Source of the DNA: Amblyornis subalaris
Taxonomy: Eukaryota; Chordata; Aves; Passeriformes; Ptilonorhynchidae
Assembly: GCA_018881555.1 (NCBI GenBank)
Contig: JACAXG010000105.1
Span: 1,914,963-1,978,962, forward strand
DNA length: 64,000 bases
Reading direction: 5' to 3'
The notes under the pieces are model-generated. The model was not told where the DNA came from. It worked only from the letters and a program-made list of their open reading frames with translations, and did not search any database. Positions within the stretch are counted from its first letter, which is position 1. Each line of letters opens with the position of its first letter. The position numbers and the translations under genes were made by a program. Of the stretch, positions 50,739 through 62,600 are shown piece after piece.

Positions 50739-53023
50739 TTAACAATACAACAGCCTTTGGTAGAAAAGATTTATTTTTATTACTTAATACCCAAGTAGAC
50801 AAATTTTATTCTCAGCTGGTAATATAAAACATGATGAGTCAAATGCACTAGTGATTTTAATATAAGTGCAAGTTAAATGCTGGATATATTTGGCTATGAG
50901 TGTTCAGGCAGCTTAACTCCCTTGGATCTAGAACTCAAGAGAATGTCAAAACTCCACTAATTATTTCATTAAAGCTCCAAAAGAGTATTTAGGGGAAGAA
51001 ACACAGGGAAGGTAAAATTAGAAGCTTAAAAGGATCTCCTTTAACAAAGCCCAAAACAACTTCCTTATTTCTCTGTGCTACAACAGCCATTCTGCTGGTG
51101 TTCCTGCACTCACTGAATGCCAAAGACAGTCTTAGAAAACAAAGCTGCTTGAAAGAAAGATCTGCAGCCAAAATCCCAATGTCTGTGATTTCCATCCTCA
51201 GAGAAGGCATAACATGGAGCAGGGGAGATGGGTGATTCTCAGCTTGTCTCTGCTGATTCCCAGTCAGGCCTCTTGTGACAAGAAAGGTGATACAGAGGAA
51301 AACTGGCCTATGAGGATGCCAACTCAGACAACACAAGTAAATCCACCAGTCTACCAGTGCTGATAGTTTCTCAGTCTACTAGAGACCCTAAATGTCCAAT
51401 TCCCTCATGCAGACGCAAAACAGAACACAAGAACAGAAGCCACATATGCATAAAGAGTTCTATGAGAGAAAAATCCACATGGAAATTTCATCTTTAAAGT
51501 AATTAAGTGTGTAAAACAATCCTTCACAGTTTTTTCTTAGTACTTATACTGAACAAATAAAGCTTTGAATATTTTCATGGTTTTCAGAAGATCCACTTCT
51601 TTTTCTTTTAAACGTATATGTCAAAACCAATTTTCCTCATCCAATAGCTGAATAAGAAGGATACTGCAATACCTCAAGTACTGAAAATGTATTAATGTTG
51701 CCAACACACCATTTCTCCCCAGTATTTTCTCAGTAGTCCCTTACCTACAAACTAAAATACTTCAAAGTATTTCATTATGTAGCTTGCATGGCTTTTAAAC
51801 ATTGCTCAGAGTCAGATACTTAAGCATGGTAAAAAGCTAACATGCTTTTCTGAGCATGTTATCATTTAATGAATCTTTTTAATATTCTTTCCATCACTCT
51901 TCCATCATTAGAGTAAATGAGAACAAATCAACAACTTTTGGGGCAATCAGAGACTTTTTTCCCAAAGTAAACTTTGCCATTATAGAAAAAACCACCTGTT
52001 TACAGGAGCTAAAACTCTCTCCCCCAGCCTATTTAAATATCACCAATGCATACTAACAGAACTGAAGCACTCGGGGTTACAAGACTTCCTTTTTCATCAG
52101 AACTCATGTTATTAAGCTGAAAATCCAAACTGGCCTGACAAACACTGTTCATTTTAGCTCTGAATTTCTCAAAATCTCATTACAGAAGTAATCTTGGGAG
52201 GAATATTTGAAGTCACAGCACTATTTCCCAAAACACTGAAATTTTTTTCTTGAGCAAGACCTCTCCAAACCTCTTGAATGGAGGTAGAAGACCAATGAAG
52301 CACCTCAGAAAAAAAACCAAAAAAAAAATTAAGAAAAGATAACCACTGAAATAACTTCATATTAAAATCCTATATGCATGTAATCAAGAGTGTCATCTCA
52401 TGAAGAAGAGGCAACATCCAAAATATATTTGGTTTGAATTATTCTGCTCAAGAACATAGAGTGGCAGATCTTTTTTCCCCTTGAAGAACAGGGTAAAATC
52501 AATCAGAAAGCAAAGTCTTCTTTTTTTTCTTTTTATTTTTATGGGAGGAGGGCATGGGGGAAGATATAATCTGGTATTTATAGGTACTAGAAACCAAAAG
52601 TAGATGTGTGAATAAGCCTAAAGTGTGGTTATTTGAATGTTTCTGCTATAAAAGGTATGAAACACTTTTCATGTTGACAGACACATAGGACAATTTTAAA
52701 GGACTGACCTGTTCTGTAAGGAAGGCCACCCCATTATGCCCTGAAAATGTGCAGAAACTTTCTAGACTCACATTTATTATATGAAAATACAGTCAACACT
52801 GTAACTATAACTCCACAGCCTGCCACAGTCCCACAAAATTATTGCTTTTCTTCTCCCCTCTAACATCTGTCATACCATTGCAGTCCTTTCTTAGAGCCCA
52901 GATAGCTTCTATCCTCACTCCTGCCCTGTCTGCATCCACTCTGCAGTGTCTGCAAAACTTTTATCTAGAGAGCAAAAAACCTGCCCCATGCTGGGGTGTG
53001 CCTCAGCTACCTAGCTGTAAACT

Positions 53024-53720
53024 TGTCCTGGGTTAGTTATATATTCTATTACCACTCACAAAAGCTGGATAAANTTCATAATTACACACTTGGGACTCCT
53101 TATCTCAACTGAGATAAGCACTCCAGCTGACAGGAAGCACCACCCACCCTGGTTATCTGATCTCGGGTAATGGCCCATTAGCACCACCCAGCCTGACTAA
53201 TTAGCCTGAACCCCATCAGACGACCCCAGATCATCTCTGAGAACCCTCGGGAACATCTCGGAGGATCCTAGGGCTCATCCAAGCTCATTACCGAAGCAAC
53301 CAATAGAACATCGGGAAGATCCTCTTCCATTGTGAAAGTCCCCGCCCCTGGGGGAGGTGCCAGCCAAGAAGCACAGCATAAAACAAGGGTTTTGGATGGG
53401 AGAAGATACTCTCGAGTCAACGGGACTCTGCTCTCGGGACTCCACTCTCAACAGGACTCTTGACTCGACTCGACTCGACTCGACTGGACTCAGCTACTCC
53501 ATTACCGACACTGGACTACCAGGCCTTCCTACTGGACTACACAGCTGCCACCCAGGTCAACNGGGTATCAGGTTGTACCGTGACTCTGTCAGTTTGTTTA
53601 AGCCCGTGTTTCTGTATTACTGCACTTATTTTACCCTTTTTTATTAAAATTGTAATTTTGATCTAAAATCTCTCGAGGTATTCGGTGTTTCCCCTGCTGG
53701 TTTACAGCCAAACCAGCACA
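53024..53720 (+). mobile_element. Solo LTR (697 bp) with 5-bp target-site duplication
   Basis: The termini are TGTCCTGGGTT and AACCAGCACA, an imperfect TG...CA inverted pair. The flanks are exact AAACT copies at 53019-53023 and 53721-53725. Internal landmarks run in LTR order: a CCAAT box at 53300, a GC box CCCGCCCC at 53341-53348, a TATA-like CATAAAA at 53378-53384, a GACTC-rich array (53402-53518) and an ATTAAA signal at 53643-53648. The 5-bp duplication would fit an ERVL- or class I-type element; I cannot name the family. It lies antisense to CADPS2. Two undetermined bases (53074, 53562) fall inside. The open frame running through it is not a gene. Confidence 0.88.
53402..53518 (+). repeat. 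GACTC-rich array inside the LTR
   Basis: Four exact GACTC units at 53462-53481 are followed by GACTG and another GACTC. Scattered GACTC, GGACTCT and GGACTAC copies occur on both sides, downstream of the TATA-like box. It is a local pentamer expansion within transcribed LTR sequence. Confidence 0.75.
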
Positions 53721-53887
53721 AAACTCGTAGCAGGTAAGGCCTGAAAGCAGCAGATCTCCTGTATAAACTAGGTGATCAGCACAAGGGTTTGGTGTGTTGT
53801 TTTTTTTAAAGGGCAATAGGAATATCTGGGGCCATGAAAGCAATTTTGAGCCCTAAGGGAGGTTTAAGACATCAGTAGATGTCTTAG

Positions 53888-54246
53888 TGTTGTAAGGTAT
53901 TTGAGCCCTGAAATGTGCCCCAGCCAAACCATCCTATTATTCTTATCAGAGCCCTCAGGAAGGTTACTGAAAATGTAAGCTGCGCTAAATTGGGAAAGAA
54001 AAAGCTGAAGAACAGAATACCAAGACAGCAAGAAGTAGATAAAGACTGTGCCGCACTGGACCAGAACCAATCATATTTTCTAGAAGGTGCATGCAGAGTG
54101 CGTGGACAAGATAGAGGGACCAATGAAATAATGCGTGATCGCGTGGACAGTAGTTCTAAAATGTATAAGTAGGGTGTAATGTAAACAATAAAATGTGTTC
54201 TGCGTAATCATATTGATTCATTGTTCAGAAGTCCTGAGCTCCCGCA
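53888..54246 (+). mobile_element. Solo LTR (359 bp) with 6-bp target-site duplication
   Basis: The element starts TGTTGTAAGG and ends GAGCTCCCGCA. It is flanked by exact TCTTAG copies at 53882-53887 and 54247-54252. It has a TATA-like box (TATAAGT, 54164-54170) and AATAAA at 54187-54192, giving a short U3-R-U5 layout. The 359-bp length and 6-bp duplication fit a class II (ERVK or alpharetrovirus-like) LTR. It lies 167 bp to the right of another solo LTR with a different duplication length, so these are two separate insertions. It is antisense to CADPS2. There is no internal viral coding sequence. Confidence 0.85.
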
Positions 54247-57200
54247 TCTTAGCTAACACCTGATGTTACCTTGAAAATACAGCAATGGATCTTGCCAATA
54301 TTTTTCACAGGTTACCTTGTTGTATAATTTTTCATGAAGTAAGTAATGTCATTGCTGACCATTGGAAATACACTGGCTTAACTGAAGCCCTGGGCACATT
54401 ACAACATCTCGGAGTCAGTGTCTTTGCTTGTGACGAAAAAACCCACAGACATACATACTTATCAGTTCTAAAATATACAGCCCATCGAGCCATGCCTCAA
54501 CTTAAAGAATTAATGAATCTGTTTAAGTTTTGGTCTACACATAAAAGAGAATTTTAGTACTTGTTTAATTACTTCAGGAAGAAGATTATCAACACTACGC
54601 GGAAACTTGCTGTACAAAGATGTCATTATTTGTGCTTCATAAACTCACATTTGTCCCCATAACTTATATAGGGTATGAAAGTTTCTAAGGAAAATATTCA
54701 GAAGTATGGGAAATTCTGTGGTCTGTGAAGCAAATGCACTACTTTCATTATTTTACCAAGGAAAGGATCAGAACTAAAAATATGCAAAAGTCATGAAGGC
54801 CTTGCTGCAAATTAAGTTGCCCTTAATTTGACTTAATTCCAAAACTGCATAATTAACTAGACTTCAGTAAAGTGCTGGGTGAAAGACTCCAATTCTATTG
54901 AGCACCATAAGCAGACTTTAGTCAGGAGAAATTCTTGAAAGAAAGTGTTCTCATAATTAAAAAAAAAAATATTATGGAAGATACACTATAATCCATCATT
55001 CTCAATACTAGACACATACAAAGAGTGTATATCTTGCACTTATATCTTGCAAAAGTTAAAGGTAATCAAGGATTTTAAGTAGAAAATTTTATCTTGCAGC
55101 AAAGTACCATCTAAAGCTATTTCCAAAAGAATTATTTTGTGGTTGATTCCCAAAAATGTCAAGACTAAAAGACTTAGCAAATAATTCTTCTTAAAAACTG
55201 TTCCATTATACTCAAAATTATTTATTTCTTGTTAGAAAACAGAATTTGACTTGTGAAATTTCTTTCACTATGAAAAGTACTGTTCACTCCTCTGGGCACC
55301 CAAGAAGGGGGTGTAGATGAGCCAAAAAAGTCAACCTTATAAAGGCACTTTCAAAAGAAAATAAACTCCAGTGTGGAGTTCCAATTTACCTGGTAAAGAA
55401 ATTCTGGTACCGATGAAATGGTGTCATAATAGTGTATTACCAAAAATCAGTTTGAGTTTGACTTTCAGTTTGACTTCCTGCAAAGTTATCTTCTACATCA
55501 GTGCATAATTAAACAAAAAAAGTCTCATGTTTGATCTCTGTAAATCAAAGACATTATAACAGTTTGGCCAGGCATCTCAAATGCAAGTCAAGGAGCTCAT
55601 TAAGTCCCAGCTAACTGGCAAACATTTCTTTATCATAAAACACAGCTCGAGGCAACAGCGTAAATAAAAATCCGGTGAAAGTGTTAACACTTACAAAATT
55701 GAACCTTTTAATCACAAAGAGATGTGGGTGGTTGGCAGCAGTTGCTGGCCTTTCTCTAAATTGTGAAGTTGAAAACAAGATCACAGAAGTCTTCAATATC
55801 CTAATGTGAACATCATGTTAATGTTCACTATCTAAGTACAAGCTTAGGCATTTAGCGTATGTTAAAAGATTGTGAAAAAAAAGTTATTCCTCAAAGAAAA
55901 ATACGTAAAATTCTCACAGCTATGCGGACTATGTTTGACAGTGTCTGACAGCTGGTCTATTATTATTCACTTTATTTGTGATTAAGTTATTCTGCTGGTT
56001 GAATGAATGCTGTTTCTCACTGCTATCACAGAAAGGATGGAGACTGGCAACCAGTGTAGACCCGCAGGAGCCCACACTCCAGCACAGCTGTCTGATGGGC
56101 TGCTGCAAGATACCAACGGTTTAGGAGTTGAAGGGAATGCTCCATTTAGAACAGGCTGGGGAGCAGAAGCTGGTGAAATCCAATAAAAATTTTCTAAATG
56201 CTGAGAAAGCCACAAGGAGGAGGCTGGCAGACAATATCTCCTACTGTTATACAGAGCACCCTTGTCTGCTTAGCAGCCCTGTAGGTGCAGGATAATTTAC
56301 TCTTATCATCAACATTGTAAGACATTTTTCTCTTTCCTATTTCCAAAGAAATGGAAGGTACAAAAAAATGAGGGAGAGAAAAAGACAGAGTTTTCTACAG
56401 AAATTATAACTGTACAGATTTGCTGTTAAGGGCAGCTGTTTCTCAGAGCTGCAAAATATACAGAATTTCATATATCTGATTCGCTGCTAGAAGCACAGGC
56501 TAGAAGCCAAACTAATCAAAACCTCTATCAAAAATATAATTTTAACATCTGTTTGGACTTGGACTTATCTCACTGCTCCCAGACACTATTGATTATCATT
56601 ATCTGCAAGTCTCTAGTATTCTAAACAGCAGCAGCAAAGGGAAATGAAAGCAAGCATTTCCATACAAAGAGAGATAGAGGCTTCTAGGGCAGAATGAAAA
56701 CTGCTGTTCTGACTGAAATCCAAGTCTAACTTCATCTCATCTTCTATAAATACACTGTCAATAGAAAGGAATAAGATACAGCCTATATTAAAATATTATT
56801 AAAACTATAATGAGAAATAAGGGATTTCACGAAAGGAGAAAAGGTATTACATTATCAGAGACTGGTTGCTGTCTGCACTGCACTTCTTGGCAAGGCTAGG
56901 TATGATTGTTGTCTTTTTGCTTGCAACAGACTTCTCCTCATACCTTTGGTCTATTATGTGCTTGACTGGACCACAGGAACAGGATATGAAAAGTGTGGTT
57001 TGTAGCAACTCTGTTGGAGTACATAATGAAAGCTTTTGCTTTAGCAAAGTAATCGCATCCTTGCCTCAGAAAACTAAAACCCTCAGAAAGCTAGAACCCC
57101 AAACAAGGGTATAGCCTTGAAGCCTTTCCCTCTCCATTCTTTCCAGCTTCAAGTACACAGGTGCTCATGTATCTGCTCCTGAAGAAGTAAATTTCCATTT

Positions 57201-57879
57201 CTTCCCATCCTCCAATATTTAATTGAATCTAGGGTAAACACTGTGTACTTTAGAGACCTGCACAGGAGATTTTACAACATTCAGTGCTCAAAAGCAGGAA
57301 GAGCAAGAGAAGCGCCTTCTCTTAATGCCATTGAGTCATCTTTGCACTCATTAGGGTGGTCAGTCTTCCTCCCTTCTTATCCACAACAAGATTATCTTCT
57401 CTTTAACTTGAAATGAAAAAAATAAGAAAAGAAAACCATTGCCTGCTCGTGATTCTACCATGTTAGAAGACAAAAATGAGCCGCTAGGATGTTTCAGTCT
57501 CTCCATAGGTTATGGACTGAGAATTTAAAACAGAAAATTGTTATTTGTCAAAGTTTTGTTCCATCAACTTTTATACAAATAAGAATCAAAATAAAGAAGC
57601 CTTTGAGTATACAGATACAAGAACCTAGTGGATGTATCATCAGAACCAGTTCTAGACAAAGGGAAAAATTTTCTTCTTTAATTGTTCACAGCTCTACAAG
57701 TCACACATTTTTGTGCTCCTCTAGCCCAATGCAGACGAACACAGATTTTGACCACCCACAGTGATGTACAAAGCAAGATTTAGCAATCAGCAGGCACCAG
57801 AGAAGAGAGAAATCCATACAGAGGTTCTATGATAAATAACAAGTTATCTACTTGGGAAAAAATAGTGGTTTTTTCATGT

Positions 57880-58060
57880 TTTCAGGTACTGGAACAGGTT
57901 GCCCAGAAAGTTTGCACAGTCTGTCTCCATTCTTAGAAGTTTTAAGATCTGCCTGGTAAAGCCCTCAGTAACCTAGTCTGTCCTCACAGTGACCCTGCTT
58001 TGAGCAGGAGGCTGGACTGAACAACCTCCTGAGGTCTTATCCAAACTGAACTATCCCATG
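57880..58060 (+). mobile_element. CR1 LINE 3'-end fragment
   Basis: It reads GGAACAGGTTGCCCAGAAAG, then GACCCTGCTTTGAGCAGGAG, then CTGGACTGAACAACCTCCTG and AGGTCTTATCCAA, matching the CR1 3' region in sense. It is diverged, with the terminal repeat decayed (CTATCCCATG). Antisense to CADPS2. Confidence 0.88.
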
Positions 58061-59273
58061 CCTCCATGTTCTATTGTATATAAAACCCTCCCAAAAATAA
58101 ACAGGATTATCCCCCCATATTTCAATGATTCTTCATCTTATTAGCAACCTGCATATCCCAAAGGCTGACTTAATGATTTACATGTCTGAATTTAGAGGCA
58201 AAAGGAAAAGAGGACAAACAGAAAAAAAAAGAAGGAATACTTTCTATTTCTTTTAATTCAAAACACTGCTCATAATTTGATGGAGAATAGAATATTACAC
58301 TTTCTTATTATGGAAGTTGGTCTATGACACTGAGAAGTGTTAAACACTGCAGATGTTTCAATCATGTAACAGTTACATGATTTCATGCCACACTAATCCA
58401 TATCATTTATCCCTGTATTAAGATGGCCTGTAACTACAAGCCAGCCTTCAGCATAATATTTGAAAAACAGTTTAGCTGTAATCTGGTTCACTATTTTGTA
58501 GACAGCGTAAGAAGATGTGCAATCTCAGTTTAAATGCTTCATCTATGCTGGTGGGTTGTGAGACTCGCAAAAATACTTTCCTTTTCTTCAGGTTTTTCCT
58601 CCTTAAGTAACTGCTAATTTACACTTGCATCACTATAAACACTGGTTAATAAAATATTTTTACATACCAATTATAGTACTGATTAGCAAGAGATTATACA
58701 CATAAATCTAAATATGACTGTTGAATAGATTGTCTTGGCCTCAGTAATTTACAGGAAACATCACTTATCCAACAAAACAACAACGTAAAAATGTGAAAAT
58801 CAGCTCAGTAGAGGATGTTTGAAATGAAGCACATTTCGTTTTAACATGTGAACCTTCTAGACACTGGATGTCCAACAGGATCCTGAATCACCTGTCAGCT
58901 ATTTATGGCAGCAAATTTCTTTTAAAGACGCACACACATGCTCAGAAATGTATATGCATGCATATGTTATTTATCAGGGGGTATGCAGGTGTACAGACCA
59001 TAGAACATTTCTCAGATTCACTCAAATCATGTGAGCTATGACACTGTAAAAGGAGATCTCTGTAGCCTAAGCACCATATACTCTGCATGCCTTTTTTCCA
59101 AGTGCTCAGCAGCAACCAAATCATGCAAAGATTCCTTTCTGAGCAGTCTCATCTCCTCAGACTGCGGAGATGCACCTAAAATTGAAGGATTCTACACACG
59201 GAGGAAGCACTTGACCTGCTGGCAGAGGGGAGATATTCTGGACAAAACAAAACCAAATGACACCAATACTTAC

Positions 59274-59606
59274 TTGGCAGGCATTATAAATCAACTGGTG
59301 TTCCAATTTTTTGATCCCTAGAATCTGCTGAAACATTTCGTAAAGCTGTTCCTTGCTCAGAATCAGCTCTGATACAGCACTTAAGGCCATCCTATTTGGC
59401 TGTNTGCAAAAGTCCTCTTCTCCCCTGTATATGGCATCGTATTTGGCCAGCCAAGAACTTAACACTGTCTCTTTGCTTAATCCATCAATTTCCGGCAAAC
59501 TTCGGACTCTCTTTTCTATGTTTTTCTTAAAAACATCTCTAAAGTCACTTGCAGAACATCCTCCACTGTGGACCATTCTTGCAACCCGGTCACTCTTCAG
59601 AAATAC
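59274..59606 (-). CDS. CADPS2: CADPS2 internal exon (N-terminal helical region, exon A)
   Basis: This 333-bp exon encodes 111 residues and starts and ends in phase 0. It begins at [11 protein letters not shown] and ends at LIYNACQ. In between it reads [18 protein letters not shown] and [19 protein letters not shown], blocks that are strongly conserved in CAPS proteins. CAPS2 is a cytosolic and vesicle-associated factor that primes dense-core vesicles carrying neuropeptides, neurotrophins or monoamines for calcium-triggered release. This helical part precedes the C2 domain. In gene sense, the acceptor (TTACCTTAAAAG) and the donor (GTAAGT at 59273-59268) are both canonical. Position 59404 is an N, so one codon after EEDFC is unreadable (ANA: Lys, Arg, Thr or Ile). 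The FC just before it differs from the basic residues I expect at that point. I see no frameshift or stop. The next exon is 22.9 kb to the left. Confidence 0.97.
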
Positions 59607-62600
59607 CTTTTAAGGTAAAATAAGAGAAAAAAGAGAAATAGAAAAAGTTAGGCATGGACACAAATATAAAACAATCCCTGTATAAGGGAATACCAGCTAG
59701 TATTTTGCTTCTATGCAAGATGGCTTTATATGAAAGAGTTATACAGGCCAAGTTTGCTATGTTTTTCATAAAGAAACAAGTGACCATGTTGAAACAGTAA
59801 GTTTCTGCTTTGAATTATACTTAAACTAAGTAGTTTTTAAGTATTTATGCATAAATTTACAATAGCCAGACTAGAATGAACTTTGAATTAACAGCAGCCA
59901 ATTTAAAATCTACCTACAATGAGACAGGAATCCAGGAGGAAAAAAATAAAAAAACAAACCAAAAAACTAAAGAAACACCAAAATCAATATTAACAATTGA
60001 GAGAAGACAGACTCAAAGACACAGAGCTGTTTCTAATACTGTAGATACAATACTGGAGACACAATATGGAATTCTCTGTGTAAAATCACCAAAGACCAAC
60101 ATAAAAAAAACCCCTCCCAAGTACTCATACTCTAAGATATGACAAGGTAAATTACAACAACAAACCAATTAAATCAGCTTTAGCATTCGGTAAGAACTTT
60201 CCAGTGTCCAAGAATGGTTGTATTCATTTCTTTTAACAAGGGCCTTGGCAAGGTCGACCTTTCCAGAGACTGCATGTGGCCTCCATGTAGCTCATTTCTA
60301 GTACCAAGTCTCATGAAACTTTTCCTCCTCAAGATGCAGCCAACAAAAAGACGGCGACTGTAGCACAATCAGCTGTGTAAACAACAGATGTGTGCCTTGG
60401 GCATGGGATAAACTATACCATGCCACTGAAAGGATAACTCAGGGAGAACCATGTGGCTTCCTGCAGCAAAGGGAGATGAATCAAGGCCCTCCACCCTGCA
60501 CGGTTCAGCTGCTGGGGGCTGCCTGGGCACCACACCAACAGCCTGAGCACAGCTAAAATGCAAGGAACAGATTTGAATCCACAAAGTCAAAACAGATTTC
60601 CTATCCATCACCTTTCTGACTGTCTGCTCTCTTCAATCAGATGTATGAACTGGGAATTAAGCATGCATTTTCAGAGTCATTATAGTCACCAAGAGTTATG
60701 AAATCACAATGAATGGAGATGATAGCACAGGAGTGCTCTAACTCCAGCTACTATCTCATGTTAGAAGATGGTGCACCTAACAACCAATCTAAAATACTAC
60801 TGAGCTTCACTTGTAAAATACAGAAAAGTGGAGTAGAAGAGGAGCTAAAAACCTGAGCAGAGAGGATAGACAGATGCAAACAGATCAGGAAAAATTAATT
60901 CTAAAAGTTTCAGTGCTTGTCAATGCATGTTTGCCTGTAGCATGTTTTAAAATGCAGTTACTTATAAAATATATCTTTCAACAGATATCCTAATTGACAT
61001 TGTGCAGAAGGCTGCAGATTAAGCTAGAAGTATTTACCCAAAGAGATTATTTAAAAAAAACCCATCACCAATATATGCTCATCACGTTTTATACTCTTAT
61101 CTGTACCATAACAGATTTCCTTTTGTGGAAACATAAGTATCTAAGGTTAAATTCTTCTCCATAATGGGACCTGACATGGTTACTGTCAATTAATGCTTAT
61201 ATTATTTTCCTCACAAGACTACACAAATATTGAATCTCATTTCGAAACAATAATACTCGGAAATTCCATTCAGCAATTAAACTTATCAACACAAACAGGT
61301 ATAAGGATATTAAGTCTTTCCTTGTTTTAACAGTCTGCAATTACAAATTATTCATTCCTCAAACAGCTTCACTGGAAAACAAATACAAAAAAACCTTAAA
61401 AAGATGACTTCAAACTAATTTCAGCTACTTTGTACTGTTCATAAACAATATTTAATCTTCCATTACATTAGTTTGCATACTCAGTGAGAGAAGACAGATG
61501 CAGAAGACAGCAAGAAATTAAGAATATTTATAGACTCTTCCCACCCAGAATCCTATGTTCATGCAAGATTACATGACCCCATGTATTGCTAATATAACTG
61601 GATCAGTCTTGTTAAAAAAAAAAAAAACACAAAAACCCACACCCAAACCCGCAAAACACACACTATAAGAACATCAGAATACCATCCACCTTTTACTATC
61701 TTGTTTCAGTCATATTATTCCAAATGATTAATCCTGAATGAAAGGGCTGTAAAGCTCCTAGTGCTTTCCTTAATTTATGAACCATCCTAATACAAAATTT
61801 ATTTGTGATTCTGAAGTTGATTTTCCAAGAGACTGCAGGAAAAATCTGTTCCATTTTTTAACAACTTAACCATGGAAGTGAAGGCCTATTGTAACACTTG
61901 GTGCACATAACATTGACAAAATAATGGCATGTTCATCTTGGACAAAGCAACAGGTATGTGCAGATACAAAATATAATCTCATGTACACCTGACCCTAAAA
62001 TGTTCCCTTCTGATGTGTTTTGGGTCACAAACCGTATTTTTATTAAATTTCCAAAAATAATTCCAAGGTAATTCTTTTGCAAGATACAGTGGTTATAGAA
62101 GAAAATTACTCAAAATATAAACCCAAGGTGTGAATAACAGACTACAAAAAACACGGTTTGTTCTGCAAAGGAATCCATTGGACCTAAAGCTCTTATTGTA
62201 CTACTCTTATCTGAGTGGAGGTTTAGCTTTTTTTTTCCTGAGGGAAAAAAATGTAACAACATCTTTAAAATGAACTACTTGTATTTAAGATAATTAAAAA
62301 GCAGTAATATCATTTTGACAAAACCATTTCATTTTCAAGACTTTGTTTGCAACAGAAAACCATAAGAGAATAGAAATTCTATTAGGAATGTACTGTATAT
62401 GTCTCAAATTTAAAACACTAAGATGCATTAAAAAGCTATTAAATGTCTTGTTAATCCTGTTCCTGAAAGACGTATGGTACACTCCATGTTGAATGTAAAA
62501 CCCTTCACTTCAGTTAGATTTCTTGAGATTTGCTTCCTTGGTTTCAGAGCTTTTCTGAGCCATTTTATGACTACTTAAAAAAAAATAAATCGAAACAGTA

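Larger units (their letters stand above)
36338..59273 (-). other. CADPS2: CADPS2 intron between exons A and B (about 22.9 kb)
   Basis: The largest intron, with a GTAAGT donor at 59273-59268 and a TTATCCAAG acceptor next to 36337. It holds most of the mobile DNA in the window: an old CR1 fragment (45270-45955), a CR1 3' end (49944-50123), two solo LTRs (53024-53720 and 53888-54246) and another CR1 3' end (57880-58060). A 20-bp palindrome lies at 36710-36729 and an 18-A run at 50721-50738. No exon or nested gene was recognised between them. Confidence 0.9.

Noticed and set aside
53357..53666. Open frames of 96 and 68 aa on the plus strand
   Set aside because: They lie wholly inside the solo LTR and consist largely of the translated GACTC repeat.
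2346..59606. The gene could be the paralogue CADPS (CAPS1)
   Set aside because: The exon F signature ([20 protein letters not shown]) and exon C ([25 protein letters not shown]) fit CADPS2 as I recall it and differ from the CADPS versions of the same blocks. A database search would settle it.
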